DNA of 64,000 nt, from the NCBI RefSeq assembly GCF_016741935.1, contig NZ_JAERRG010000008.1, forward strand, positions 186,001-250,000, given 5' to 3'. This stretch comes from Streptomyces endocoffeicus. GTDB taxonomy: Bacteria > Actinomycetota > Actinomycetes > Streptomycetales > Streptomycetaceae. The notes beneath the pieces are model-generated. The model searched no databases, had not been told where the DNA came from, and worked only from the letters and a program-made list of their open reading frames with translations. This document shows, piece by piece, positions 6,903 to 15,817 of this stretch (position 1 is the stretch's first letter; every line of letters begins with the position of its first letter). The position numbers were made by a program, and so were the translations under genes.

Positions 6903-8582
6903 ATGACGAACCGGGATGATTGGGATGCGATAGTCGTCGGCTCCGGCATCGGCGGCCTGGTCTGCGCCGCCTATCTGGCGGTGACCGGACGGCGGGTCCT
7001 GGTGCTCGAGCAGCATGACGTCGCGGGCGGCAACAGCCATGTGTTCCGCCGCCGCCGGGCCTACGAGTTCGACGTCGGCGTCCACTACCTCGGCGACTGC
7101 GGACCCGGCGGGGTACTGCCCGCGATCCTCGGCGGCCTCGGCCTGGACAAGCGGATCACCTACCGCGAGATGGACCAGGACGGCTTCGACGAGATCGTGC
7201 TGCCGAGCACCTCGATGTTCATGCCCGCCGGCTGGGACCGCTACCGGCGGCGCCTGAAGGAGACGCTGCCGGCGGACGCCGAGGGCCTGGACACCTTCCT
7301 CGACATCTGCGAGGCCCTGGGCGCCGAGATGCGCTCGGCCCTGCTGTCCGGGGAGGAGCTGACCGTCGCCGACCTCGTCGCGCGCACGCCCGTGACCCTC
7401 AAATGGGGCCGCCACCCGCTGTCCAGGCTCTTCGACCACTGCGGTCTCTCCGCGCGGGCCAGGACCGTGCTGGCCGCCCAGTCGCCCAACTACGGCATGG
7501 GGCCCGACCAGGCGACCGTCTCGATGCACGCGACCGTCACCGACCACTATGTGCGCGGCGCCTACTACCCCGAGGGCGGCGGCCAGATGCTGGCCGCGGG
7601 CCTGGTGGAGTCCCTGGAGGCGCACGGCGGGACCCTGCTCACCCGGGCCCATGTGACCCGCGTCCTCGTCGACGACGGCAAGGTCACCGGGGTGGGGCTG
7701 GCCGACGGGCGGCAGTTCTCCGCCCCGCTGGTGGTCTCCAACGCCGACTACCGCCGTACCGTGCTGGACCTGGTGGGCGCCGAGCACTTCCCGGCCAAGC
7801 TGGTGACCAAGACCCGCGAGGCGGCCATGGGGCTGCCGTTCGCCACGCTGTACGTCGCCCTGGACCGGCCGCTGCCCGAGCGCCGCAACGCCAATCTGTG
7901 GTGGTACGCGGACGACGACATCGACACCTACTACCGGCGGCTCGCCGAGGGCGACATCGACCCGGTCTCCTTCCTCTTCCTGTCCTTCGCCTCCCAGAAG
8001 GACCCCGAGGGGCGCGCCGTGTGCCCGCCGGGCCACAGCAACTTCCAGGTGATGACGCTCTGCCCGCCCGAGTACGACCGCTGGGGCGTGACCACCGGGC
8101 CCGCCGACGGCACCCGCTACCGCCGTAACGGCGCCTACCGGAAGAGCAAGGAAGAGTTCACCGAGGCCATGCTGACCGCCGCCGAGCGGGCGATCGGCCC
8201 CTTCCGGGACCACATCACCCACCTCGAGGCGGCCACCCCGCTGACCCATGAGCGCTACACCCTGTCCACCGGGGGCACCCCCTTCGGCCTCGCGGACTGG
8301 GGCGGCGTCGGCGCACGCCCCGACACCCGCACCCAGGTCGAGGGGTTGCACGTGGTGGGCGCCAACACCCGCTACGGCAGCGGCATCACCGGTGTCGCCG
8401 TCGGCGGCATCGCCTGCGCCTCGGCCATCGTCGGCCGCCGGCTGATCCACGAGGTGCACGACGGTGCCGTGCTGGGCGATACGGACCTGCTGCCCGACCG
8501 CGACGAGCGCTGGGATCCGCTCGCCGTCTCCCGGGGCACCGGCCGCCGAAATGCCCGCGGTCTCGCGGGCATCGACCGATGA
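6903..8582 (+). CDS. FAD-dependent oxidoreductase of the CrtI / phytoene desaturase-RetSat family
   Basis: This 559-residue flavoprotein desaturates or saturates C-C bonds in long hydrophobic chains. The N-terminal dinucleotide motif is IVVGSGIGGLVCAAYLA followed by an acidic LVLEQHD. The substrate-side block YEFDVGVHYLGD and the C-terminal FAD motif GLHVVGANTRYGSGITGVAVGG are typical of CrtI, RetSat and carotenoid-isomerase-like proteins. No carotenoid genes accompany it. In a cluster with a fatty-acyl-AMP ligase and ketosynthase relatives, the likely substrate is a polyunsaturated acyl chain. In known cinnamoyl-lipid peptides, such enzymes are implicated in forming an aromatic ring from a polyene chain; whether that happens here is inference. 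A 49-base gap precedes the ABC transporter pair. Confidence 0.88.
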   Translation: MTNRDDWDAIVVGSGIGGLVCAAYLAVTGRRVLVLEQHDVAGGNSHVFRRRRAYEFDVGVHYLGDCGPGGVLPAILGGLGLDKRITYREMDQDGFDEIVLPSTSMFMPAGWDRYRRRLKETLPADAEGLDTFLDICEALGAEMRSALLSGEELTVADLVARTPVTLKWGRHPLSRLFDHCGLSARARTVLAAQSPNYGMGPDQATVSMHATVTDHYVRGAYYPEGGGQMLAAGLVESLEAHGGTLLTRAHVTRVLVDDGKVTGVGLADGRQFSAPLVVSNADYRRTVLDLVGAEHFPAKLVTKTREAAMGLPFATLYVALDRPLPERRNANLWWYADDDIDTYYRRLAEGDIDPVSFLFLSFASQKDPEGRAVCPPGHSNFQVMTLCPPEYDRWGVTTGPADGTRYRRNGAYRKSKEEFTEAMLTAAERAIGPFRDHITHLEAATPLTHERYTLSTGGTPFGLADWGGVGARPDTRTQVEGLHVVGANTRYGSGITGVAVGGIACASAIVGRRLIHEVHDGAVLGDTDLLPDRDERWDPLAVSRGTGRRNARGLAGIDR

Positions 8583-8631
8583 CGGCGCCGCCCCGATCAC
8601 GCACCCACCGGCGACCTTTCCAGGAGAGAAC

Positions 8632-9609
8632 ATGGACGTGGCGATCGAGGCCGAGGGCCTGAGCAAACGGTACGGCGACAACGAGGTGCTGAAGGGCGTC
8701 GACCTCACGGTGCCCGCCGGGTCCGTGCTCGGCCTCCTCGGACCCAACGGAGCCGGGAAGACCACCACCGTACGGATCCTGGCCACCCTCCTGCCGCCCG
8801 ACGGCGGCCGGGCGATGGTGGCCGGCCACGACATCGTCAAGGCGCCCCTGGACGTCCGCCGCCGCATCGGCCTGGCCGGACAGTACGCGGCCGTGGACGA
8901 GCGGCTGACCGGCCGGGAGAACCTCGTCCTCATCGGCAGGCTCTACCGCATGGGCCGCGCCAGCGCCAAGCGGCGGGCGGAGGAACTGCTGGAGCGCTTC
9001 GACCTCACCGGCGCCGCCGACCGGGAGACCAAGACCTACTCGGGCGGTATGCGGCGCCGGCTGGACCTGGCCGCGAGCCTGCTGGCCGACCCGAACGTGC
9101 TGTTCCTGGACGAGCCGACCACCGGCCTGGACCTCACCAGCCGGATGACCCTGTGGTCCATGGTCCGTGAGCAGGTCGACGCGGGCGTCACCGTCCTGCT
9201 GACCACCCAGTACCTGGAGGAGGCGGACCAGCTCGCCGACCGCGTCGCGGTCATCGACAAGGGGATGCTCATCGCCGACGGTACCCCGGACGAGCTCAAG
9301 CGCAAGGTCGGCGGGGAGCGCCTCGAGGTCAGCCTCGCCGACCCGGCCACGGTCCCGGAGGCCACCGCGCTGCTGGAGCGCGTCGCGGTCGGCGAGCCCG
9401 TGGTCGGGGACCAGGGCCGCAGTGTGTCGGTGCCGGTGGGCTCCGGTATCGACTCCATCGCCGACGCGGCGACCGCGCTGCGCGGCAAGGGAATCGAGGT
9501 GACGGACTTCGCCATGCGCAGGCCGTCCATGGACGACGTGTTCCTCGCGCTGACCGGGCGCAGCAGCGCCGGGGAGTCCGACGGGGACGAGGGGGAGACG
9601 GCAGCATGA
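8632..9609 (+). CDS. ABC transporter ATP-binding protein, DrrA type
   Basis: This 325-residue ATPase subunit belongs to an antibiotic exporter. The Walker A is GPNGAGKTTT and the signature is YSGGMRRRLDLAASL, with Walker B NVLFLDEPTTGLD. The C-terminal extension after about residue 235 is the DrrA-family tail that regulates assembly with the permease. The start ATG at 8632 has CCAGGAGAG upstream; upstream in-frame codons overlap the preceding gene's end and lack a ribosome site. The 3' end overlaps the permease gene by four bases (ATGA). It probably exports the peptide product and gives self-resistance, as DrrAB does for daunorubicin. Confidence 0.95.
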   Translation: MDVAIEAEGLSKRYGDNEVLKGVDLTVPAGSVLGLLGPNGAGKTTTVRILATLLPPDGGRAMVAGHDIVKAPLDVRRRIGLAGQYAAVDERLTGRENLVLIGRLYRMGRASAKRRAEELLERFDLTGAADRETKTYSGGMRRRLDLAASLLADPNVLFLDEPTTGLDLTSRMTLWSMVREQVDAGVTVLLTTQYLEEADQLADRVAVIDKGMLIADGTPDELKRKVGGERLEVSLADPATVPEATALLERVAVGEPVVGDQGRSVSVPVGSGIDSIADAATALRGKGIEVTDFAMRRPSMDDVFLALTGRSSAGESDGDEGETAA

Positions 9610-10394
9610 GAGAACTGGCAACCGACACCTGGATCCTGGCCGGGCGTCATATGAAGCACATCGCCCGCGTGCCCGAGAAGCTGATCGGGGTGACCATCGC
9701 GCCCGTCGTGATGGTGCTGATCTTCGGCTATCTCTTCGGCAGCGCGATGTCGGTGCCCGGCGGCAACTACCGCGAGTACATCATGGCGGGCATCTTCACC
9801 CAGGTGATGTTCTCCGCGGTGGGCACCAGCGCCGCCGGTGTCGCGGACGACCTCAAGAACGGTCTGGTGGACCGCTTCCGGTCGCTGCCGATGTCCCGCT
9901 ACGCGGTGCTGCTCGGCCGGACCGTCTCGGACATGGCGATGACGGCGCTCAGCTGCCTGGTGATGGCGCTGGTCGGCCTGCTCATCGGCTGGAAGGCGCA
10001 CCACGGCGTGGTGAAGACCGCCGCGGGCTTCGGCCTGCTGCTCCTCCTCGGCTTCACCATGTGCTGGATCGGCGCGCTGATCGGCCTGGTGGTGCGCAGC
10101 CCGGAGGCGGTGAACACCATCTCCTCGCTGATGGTCCTGCCGTTCGCGCTGCTGTCCAACTCCTTCGTACCGCTGGACGGGCTGCCGCGCTGGATGCAGA
10201 TCATCGGTGAGTGGAACCCCATCAGCTCCGTGGTGAGCGCCTGCCGGGACCTGTGGGGCAACCCCTCCACGGTGGTGAGCGACGCCCTGCCGGCCCAGCA
10301 TCCGCTGGCCGCGGGCTGTCTGATCCTGTGCTGCCTGCTGATCGTGGTGGCCCCGATGGCCGCCCGCGCCTACCACCGGGCCGCCGCACGCTGA
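9606..10394 (+). CDS. ABC-2 type permease, DrrB type
   Basis: This 262-residue integral membrane subunit is translationally coupled to the ATPase through an ATGA overlap. About six hydrophobic segments are visible, beginning with KLIGVTIAPVVMVLIFGYLF and continuing with the FTQVMF, SCLVMALVGLLIGW and GFGLLLLLGFTMCWIGALIG stretches. The cytoplasmic loop KNGLVDRFRSLPMSRYAVLLGR is the classic ABC-2 coupling region. Length and layout match DrrB/NodJ-family exporters. It should form the membrane half of the exporter for the cluster's product. An ABC1-family gene follows after a repeat-containing leader. Confidence 0.94.
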   Translation: MRELATDTWILAGRHMKHIARVPEKLIGVTIAPVVMVLIFGYLFGSAMSVPGGNYREYIMAGIFTQVMFSAVGTSAAGVADDLKNGLVDRFRSLPMSRYAVLLGRTVSDMAMTALSCLVMALVGLLIGWKAHHGVVKTAAGFGLLLLLGFTMCWIGALIGLVVRSPEAVNTISSLMVLPFALLSNSFVPLDGLPRWMQIIGEWNPISSVVSACRDLWGNPSTVVSDALPAQHPLAAGCLILCCLLIVVAPMAARAYHRAAAR

Positions 10395-10396
10395 AC

Positions 10397-10436
10397 CCGA
10401 AGGACTCCGAAGGACTCCGAAGGACCCCTAAGGACC
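10397..10436 (+). repeat. Four tandem 10-bp units containing Shine-Dalgarno-like cores
   Basis: The unit ccgaaggact is present about four times (the last two slightly altered) in the 50 bases between the DrrB-like stop and the ABC1-family start. Each unit contains GAAGGA or TAAGGA, so several alternative anti-SD pairing sites stack upstream of one start codon. The last copy is about 14-18 bases from GTG 10,444 / ATG 10,447. Confidence 0.75.
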
Positions 10437-10446
10437 CCGCGCTGTG

Positions 10447-12402
10447 ATGAAGCTGGCCCAGTTCCTCCTGGCCCTCCTGGTGATGAGCGCGTTCATCATG
10501 GCGTTCGTGTTCAGCGCCCGGAGGCTGCTGGGCCTGCGCATCGGGATCGTACGGTCCCTGCTGGCCGGGCTGGTCAGCGTGGTCGGCCTGGCCGTCTTCA
10601 GCCTGCTGATGCAGCGCCCCGAGCAGCGCGGCATCCTCACCGGGGTGCAGTTCGGCTCCACGCTGGTGGTGACCACCGGCTTCCTGGCCGTCCTCGAAGT
10701 GGTCGCGCCCAGCGGCACGCTGGGCGGGCCGCGCGGCTGGGTGCGCTCGGTGCGGTCCCGGGTGGCCCGCACCCGCCGCTACTGGCACATCGTGTCCATC
10801 GCGATGCGGCACGGGCTGCGCCCCGGCCGGTACGGCGCGGTCCCCTCCGGGGGCCGGGGGCCGGGGTCCGGCCGGATGGCCAGGCCGCTGCGGCTGGCGC
10901 TGGAGGAGGGCGGCGCCACCTTCGTGAAGCTGGGCCAGGTGCTGTCCACCCGCCGGGACCTGCTCCCGCCCGCGTTCATCGCCGAGCTGGGGCGGCTGCA
11001 CCACCAGGTCTCCCCGGAGCCCTGGCAGGTGGTGGGGGAAGCCCTGGAGCGGGAGCTGGGCGTGCCACTGGAGGAGGCCTTCGCCCACTTCGACCACGAG
11101 CCGCTGGCGGCGGCGTCCATCGCGCAGGTCCACGCGGCCCGGCTGCACTCGGGCGAGGAGGTCGTGGTCAAGGTGCGCCGCCCGGGGGTCCGGGAGGTCG
11201 CCGAATGCGACCTCCAGATCATCCTGCGGTTCGCCAGGACGCTGGAGCGGCGGGCCGGCTGGGCCCGCGCGCTGGGAGTGGTGGACCTGGCCGACGGATT
11301 CGCCACCTCGGTCCGCGAGGAGCTGGACTTCCGCATCGAGGCGGCCAATATCGCCACCGTGAGCGCGGCCTGGAGCCGGCGCTCCGAGGGCACCGGCATC
11401 CGGCTGCCGAGGGTGTACGAGGAGTGGTCGGGCGAGCAGGTGCTGGTCATGGAGCGGCTCTCCGGCACCCCCATCGGCTCGGCCGCCGCGGTCCTGAAGG
11501 GCACCGCGGAGGAACGCCTGGCACTGGCCAGGAAGGTGATGGTCAACATGTTCCACCAGGTGATGACCGACGGCACCTTCCACGCCGACCCCCACCCGGG
11601 AAACATCCTGCTGCTGGACGACGGCGCCATCGGCGTGATCGACTTCGGCTCGGTCGGCCGGGTCGACGCCCAGGTCCGCTCCGGTCTGCGGTCCCTGCTC
11701 TTCGCGCTCAACAGCCAGGATCCGGCCGCCCTCTGTGACGCGCTGCTGGAAGTGGTCACCCGGCCCGAGGAGATCGACGAGCAGCGGCTCCAGCGGGAGC
11801 TCGGCCGCTTCCTGTCCCGCTACTTCGCCCCCGGCTCCACGCCCAGCGTGCAGATCTTCACCGACCTCTTCCGGCTGGTCCAGCGGCACGGGCTGACCAT
11901 CCCGCCCGAGGTCGCGGCCGTCTTCCGGGCCCTGGGCACCCTCGAGGGCACCCTGATGCTCATCGCCCCGGGCTTCGTCATGGTGGAGGAGGCCCGGACC
12001 TTCGCCGACGGGGGCTTCGCCCACGTCGGCGGCGAACCGCTGGGCCAGCTGATCAGCCCGACCGATGTGATGGCGGCCTGGGAGCTGCTGCGCAGACTGC
12101 CGCGGCGGCTGGACCGGGTCACCAGCGCGCTCGAACAGGGCCGCCTCGGCGTCGGGGTACGGCTCTTCGCCAACGCCCGCGACCGTACGTACATCAGATC
12201 GCTGGTGCACGAGATCCTGCTGACCTTCATCGCCGCCACGAGCGGGGTCATGTCGGTGATCCTGCTCAGTATCGACGGCGGTCCGGTGGTCGTTCCCGGA
12301 ATAGGACTCTTCCAATTGCTCGGCTATCACCTGCTGGTGATCTCCGGAGTGATCGGCCTGAAGGTGCTTTTCCTCATTTCGCGTGGCGGCGGACGGAACT
12401 GA
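10447..12402 (+). CDS. ABC1/AarF/UbiB-family atypical kinase-like membrane protein
   Basis: This protein of about 651 residues has two N-terminal membrane segments, a soluble ABC1 kinase-like domain (about 150-520) and two C-terminal membrane segments. Family marks are the KxGQ motif (FVKLGQVLSTRRDLLP), an Ala-rich loop in AAASIAQVHAA, a VKVRRPG Lys, the catalytic-loop-like FHADPHPGNILL and the metal-site IDFGSVG. UbiB/ADCK proteins support biosynthesis or trafficking of lipids such as ubiquinone and have unusual ATPase activity. Here it sits between exporter genes and a lipid-activating pair, suggesting a role with a hydrophobic product, quinone or membrane lipid. An in-frame GTG lies one codon earlier (10,444). 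Confidence 0.9.
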   Translation: MKLAQFLLALLVMSAFIMAFVFSARRLLGLRIGIVRSLLAGLVSVVGLAVFSLLMQRPEQRGILTGVQFGSTLVVTTGFLAVLEVVAPSGTLGGPRGWVRSVRSRVARTRRYWHIVSIAMRHGLRPGRYGAVPSGGRGPGSGRMARPLRLALEEGGATFVKLGQVLSTRRDLLPPAFIAELGRLHHQVSPEPWQVVGEALERELGVPLEEAFAHFDHEPLAAASIAQVHAARLHSGEEVVVKVRRPGVREVAECDLQIILRFARTLERRAGWARALGVVDLADGFATSVREELDFRIEAANIATVSAAWSRRSEGTGIRLPRVYEEWSGEQVLVMERLSGTPIGSAAAVLKGTAEERLALARKVMVNMFHQVMTDGTFHADPHPGNILLLDDGAIGVIDFGSVGRVDAQVRSGLRSLLFALNSQDPAALCDALLEVVTRPEEIDEQRLQRELGRFLSRYFAPGSTPSVQIFTDLFRLVQRHGLTIPPEVAAVFRALGTLEGTLMLIAPGFVMVEEARTFADGGFAHVGGEPLGQLISPTDVMAAWELLRRLPRRLDRVTSALEQGRLGVGVRLFANARDRTYIRSLVHEILLTFIAATSGVMSVILLSIDGGPVVVPGIGLFQLLGYHLLVISGVIGLKVLFLISRGGGRN

Positions 12403-12432
12403 TGCGGCATTGAAGGGCCAGGGAATGGTCAT

Positions 12433-12469
12433 GGAATGACCGTCCGGAATTGTTACCGGACGGTATTCC
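12433..12469. terminator. Inverted repeat downstream of the ABC1-family gene
   Basis: A stem of accgtccgg / ccggacggt, extended by ggaat / attcc past a one-base bulge, encloses the loop aattgtta (12,448-12,455). No T-run follows, which is common in Streptomyces. It separates the upstream operon from a new promoter 30 bases further on and could equally be an operator. Confidence 0.55.
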
Positions 12470-12498
12470 GTGATATTGGCAGCATGGTGATACCGGCC

Positions 12499-12527
12499 TT
12501 GAGGGGCCCGGTGCCCCTGGCTATACA
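12499..12527 (+). promoter_or_regulatory. Probable sigma-70-type promoter for the FAAL-FabH operon
   Basis: TTGAGG (12,499-12,504) and TATACA (12,522-12,527) are separated by exactly 17 bases, in one of the few AT-richer spots of the region. Transcription would begin near 12,534, giving a leader of about 20 bases before the ATG at 12,557, preceded by AAAAGG. Confidence 0.6.
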
Positions 12528-12556
12528 GGAGCCATCCACCGCTGAAAAGGATGGAC

Positions 12557-14287
12557 ATGACTTCTGTCGGCCATGACCCCGAAAAGCTGATGTCCCTGCC
12601 GGCCCTGCTCGCCCGGCGCGCCGCCGAGAATCCGGACGACCTCGCCTACTGCTATCTCCGCAATGGCGAGGACCCGGACGACCGGGTCACCTACGCGGAA
12701 CTCCTGCGCCAGGCCCTGGGCCGCGCGGCCGAACTCCGCCGCCGGGACGTCCGCGGCCGCGGCGCCGTACTGCTCTACCCCACCGGCCTCGAATTCGTCC
12801 GAGCCTGGCTCGGATGCGCCGCCGCCGGGGTCATGGGAGCGCCCGTGCAGGTGCCCAGGAACGGCCAGGCGCTGCGCCGGCTGCGCTCCGTGGCCGACGA
12901 CTCGGGCACCACCCTGGTCCTCACCACCGCCGAGACCCGCGACCGGCTGCTGGCCGACTTCCCCGGCGCCCCCGAGCTGCGCGGTCTGGAACTGGCGGCC
13001 ACCGACGAATGGCCCGATACGGCGCCGGCCGGGGAGCCCCTGCCCGACGCCGGACTCGACGACGTGGCGCTGCTCCAGTACACCTCCGGCTCCACCGGCA
13101 CGCCCAAGGGCGTGATGGTCACCCACCGCAACTTCTGGCACAACGCCGCCGAGACCGACGCCCTGTGGCCCACCAAGGGCGGCACCGTGGTCTCCTGGCT
13201 CCCGCTCTTCCACGACATGGGGCTGCTGTTCGGCGTCGTCCTGCCGCTGTGGGCCGGGATCCCCTCCTACCTCATGGGCCCCGAGGCGTTCGTACGCCGC
13301 CCGGCCCGCTGGCTGGAGGCCCTCTCCCGGTTCGGCGGCACCCACGCCGCCGCCCCCAACTTCGCCTACGACCTGTGCGTACGGGAGGCACGCCCGGCGC
13401 CGGGCACCGACCTGTCCGCCTGGCGGGCGGCCGTCAACGGCGCCGAGCCGGTCCGGCTCCACACCGTCCGGGCGTTCACCGAGGCGTTCACCTCGTACGG
13501 CCTGGACCCCCAGGCGGTCTCGCCGGGCTACGGACTCGCCGAACACACCCTCAAGATCAGCGGCAGTGGTCCCGGCGAACCGCCGCGCGCCCTCACCCTG
13601 TCGCCCACCGACCTCGGCCGGGGGCGGGTCACGGAGACCACGGACGCCGACGCGATCCCCGTGGTCAGCTGCGGCCGCACCATCGGCGACACCCGCGTGC
13701 GCATCGTGGACCCCGCCACCCGGCGCGCGGCCGGACCCGGCCGGGTGGGCGAGATCTGGGCCACCGGCCCCTGTGTGGCGGCCGGTTACGCGGGCCGCGA
13801 GCGGGAGAGCGAGGAGACCTTCCGGGCCCGGATCGCCGACGACGCCGACACCGGGGCGTTCCTGCGCACCGGCGACATCGGCTTCGTCCGCGACGGCGAG
13901 CTCTATGTCACCGGACGGCTCAAGGACCTCCTCGTGGTCAAGGGCCGCAACCACTACCCGCAGGACCTGGAGTACTCCGCCGAGCGCAGCCACCCCGCGC
14001 TGCGCCCCGCCTCCGCCGCCGCCTTCGCGGTGGACCGGGGCGACCGGGAGGCCCTGGTCGTGGTGATCGAGGCGGACGGCCGGGCGCTGCGTGCGGCCGG
14101 CCACGACGTGCTGGTCAGCGCCGTGCGCGAACGGGTCCGCAGCGACCACCGGCTGGAGGCCGAGGACGTCGTCGTCATCCGCCGCGGCACCCTGCCCAAG
14201 ACGACGAGCGGCAAGGTGCGCCGGGGCACCTGCCGCCAGCAGTACGTGGACGGCACCCTGGTACGGGTCGGCGGAGGCCCGGCATGA
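12557..14287 (+). CDS. Fatty-acyl-AMP ligase (FAAL)
   Basis: This enzyme of 576 residues would adenylate a fatty acid and pass the acyl group to a carrier protein, bypassing CoA. The P-loop-like motif is LQYTSGSTGTPKG. The mid-region PLFHDMGLLFG, AAPNFAYDLC and SPGYGLAEHTLK, and the C-terminal GRLKDLLVVKGRNHYPQDLE with TTSGKVRR, are characteristic of FAALs rather than CoA ligases. I chose ATG 12,557 because AAAAGG is six bases upstream; ATG 12,551 directly abuts that site. It overlaps the FabH-like gene by four bases. In lipopeptide pathways such an enzyme loads the acyl starter onto the first NRPS module, so the peptide here is probably N-acylated. The receiving carrier lies outside the window. 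Confidence 0.93.
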   Translation: MTSVGHDPEKLMSLPALLARRAAENPDDLAYCYLRNGEDPDDRVTYAELLRQALGRAAELRRRDVRGRGAVLLYPTGLEFVRAWLGCAAAGVMGAPVQVPRNGQALRRLRSVADDSGTTLVLTTAETRDRLLADFPGAPELRGLELAATDEWPDTAPAGEPLPDAGLDDVALLQYTSGSTGTPKGVMVTHRNFWHNAAETDALWPTKGGTVVSWLPLFHDMGLLFGVVLPLWAGIPSYLMGPEAFVRRPARWLEALSRFGGTHAAAPNFAYDLCVREARPAPGTDLSAWRAAVNGAEPVRLHTVRAFTEAFTSYGLDPQAVSPGYGLAEHTLKISGSGPGEPPRALTLSPTDLGRGRVTETTDADAIPVVSCGRTIGDTRVRIVDPATRRAAGPGRVGEIWATGPCVAAGYAGRERESEETFRARIADDADTGAFLRTGDIGFVRDGELYVTGRLKDLLVVKGRNHYPQDLEYSAERSHPALRPASAAAFAVDRGDREALVVVIEADGRALRAAGHDVLVSAVRERVRSDHRLEAEDVVVIRRGTLPKTTSGKVRRGTCRQQYVDGTLVRVGGGPA

Positions 14288-15273
14288 CCGGACGTCAGGG
14301 CGGGGCGGGCGCGCGCATCCTGGGCCTCGGCGGCTACCGTCCCGCCCGTACCGTGCCCAACGAGGAGCTGTGCGCGCGTCTGGACTCCTCAGACACCTGG
14401 ATACGGCGCCGGTCGGGCATCGTCAGCCGGCGCTACGCCGGGCCGGACGAGACGGTGATCACCATGGCCGCGCACGCCGGGGGCAAGGCCCTGGCCGACG
14501 CGGGCGTGGCCCCCGCCGACGTCGACACCGTGCTGCTCGCCTCGATGTCCTACCTGTACCAGTCCCCGGCGGCGGCGCCCCAGGTGGCAGCGGCCCTCGG
14601 CGCGCGGTCCGCCGCCGCCTTCGATGTGCAGGTCGCCTGCGCGGGCTTCTGCTACGCCCTGGCCGTGGCGGACGGGCTCATCCGCGCGGGCACCTCCCGC
14701 CGGGTGCTGGTGATCGGCTCCGAGCGGATGACCGACATCGTGGACCCGGACGACCGGGGGGCCGCGTTCCTCTTCGCGGACGGCGCGGGCGCGGTGCTGG
14801 TCGGCCCCGCCGCCGAACCCGGTATCCACTCCGTGGCCTGGGGGTCCGACGGTGAGCAGCACGGCCTCATCGCCCATCAGGAGCCCTGGACCGCCGCCCG
14901 CGACGCGGACCACCCCGGGCCGTACATGCGGATGGCCGGGTCCGAGGTGTTCCGCTGGGCGATCAGGGAGGTGCCGCGCACGGCGGCCACCGCCCTGGAA
15001 CGGGCCGGTGTCACGGTGGACCAGCTGTCCGCCTTCGTCCCGCACCAGGCGAATCTGCGCATCACCGAGGCGGTGGCCAAGGCCCTGGACCTGCCGCCGC
15101 ATGTCGTGGTCGCCGACGACATCACCTCCGCGGGCAACACCTCCGCCGCGTCCGTCCCGCTCGCCATGGAGGCCCTCAGGGACCGCGGGGCGCTGCCCTC
15201 GGGGGGACTGGCCCTGCTGGCGGGGTTCGGCGCGGGGCTGGCGCACGCCGCGCTGGTGGTCACTCTGCCGTGA
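14284..15273 (+). CDS. 3-oxoacyl-ACP synthase III (FabH/KASIII-like)
   Basis: This 329-residue KASIII-fold enzyme is coupled to the FAAL gene by an ATGA overlap. The full triad is present: Cys in VQVACAGFCYA, His in PHQANLRI and Asn in SAGNTSAAS. It should therefore be active, either priming acyl-chain synthesis with an acyl-CoA starter or, like CerJ-type relatives, acylating another substrate. It forms a transcription unit with the FAAL from the promoter near 12,500, suggesting that lipid-starter synthesis and activation are expressed together. It ends convergently with a minus-strand membrane protein gene, overlapping its 3' end by 14 bases. Confidence 0.93.
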   Translation: MTGRQGGAGARILGLGGYRPARTVPNEELCARLDSSDTWIRRRSGIVSRRYAGPDETVITMAAHAGGKALADAGVAPADVDTVLLASMSYLYQSPAAAPQVAAALGARSAAAFDVQVACAGFCYALAVADGLIRAGTSRRVLVIGSERMTDIVDPDDRGAAFLFADGAGAVLVGPAAEPGIHSVAWGSDGEQHGLIAHQEPWTAARDADHPGPYMRMAGSEVFRWAIREVPRTAATALERAGVTVDQLSAFVPHQANLRITEAVAKALDLPPHVVVADDITSAGNTSAASVPLAMEALRDRGALPSGGLALLAGFGAGLAHAALVVTLP

Positions 15274-15814
15274 CGGGCCGTCCGGGCCGGGCCCTCCGGC
15301 CCAGCCACCGGGCGGTCAGGCCGTACAGGATCCCGCCGAGCACGAAGTAGGCGTCGACGCAGACGCCGGACCAGATGGTGTACGCCGACGGGTGGGCGTC
15401 GCCGGTGATCTGCTCGTACGTCAGACCGGTCAGGCCGTTCCGCGCCAGACCGGTGCCGCGCAGCGCCGTGTCCAGCAGCCCGGCGCCCCCGCGCACCGCC
15501 ACCAGCGCGGCGCCGGTCCACAGGCAGAACAGCGCCGCCCACCGGGGGATCCGCCGTCCCCACGGCCGGGTCAGCGCCAGCGGCAGCACGATGCCCACCG
15601 CGAACATGCCGGTGATGACCGCGCCCTGGATCCGGTCACTGGTGGTGGTGGCCTCCGGCACCACCTCGGGCGCGTCGCCGAGCCCGAACCGGCCCCCGGC
15701 GAACCAGTACACATGCATCGCGGTGAAGACCACCGCCCAGACGAAGGCGGCCAGGGCGGCCCGGCGCGACTCCCGCGCCGGCCCCGCCCCGGCAGCCGTC
15801 CCCGACGCGGACAC
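15260..15814 (-). CDS. Four-TM membrane protein, DUF3995-like
   Basis: This 184-residue protein has four hydrophobic stretches: AALAAFVWAVVFTAMHVYW, the segment around AVITGMFAVGIVLPLAL, WAALFCLWTGAALVAV and AYFVLGGILYGLTARWLG. The HVYWFAGGRFG phrase after the first helix is what I associate with the DUF3995 family. No enzymatic residues are recognisable. It begins three bases after the stop of the minus-strand glycosyltransferase and is probably co-transcribed with it. A role in product handling or immunity is possible but unsupported. Its 3' end overlaps the FabH-like gene convergently. Confidence 0.75.
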   Translation of the reverse strand: MSASGTAAGAGPARESRRAALAAFVWAVVFTAMHVYWFAGGRFGLGDAPEVVPEATTTSDRIQGAVITGMFAVGIVLPLALTRPWGRRIPRWAALFCLWTGAALVAVRGGAGLLDTALRGTGLARNGLTGLTYEQITGDAHPSAYTIWSGVCVDAYFVLGGILYGLTARWLGRRARPGRPVTAE

Positions 15815-15817
15815 GCG

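Noticed and set aside
12551..12556. ATG 12,551 as start of the FAAL gene
   Set aside because: The AAAAGG ribosome site directly abuts it; ATG 12,557 has proper spacing.
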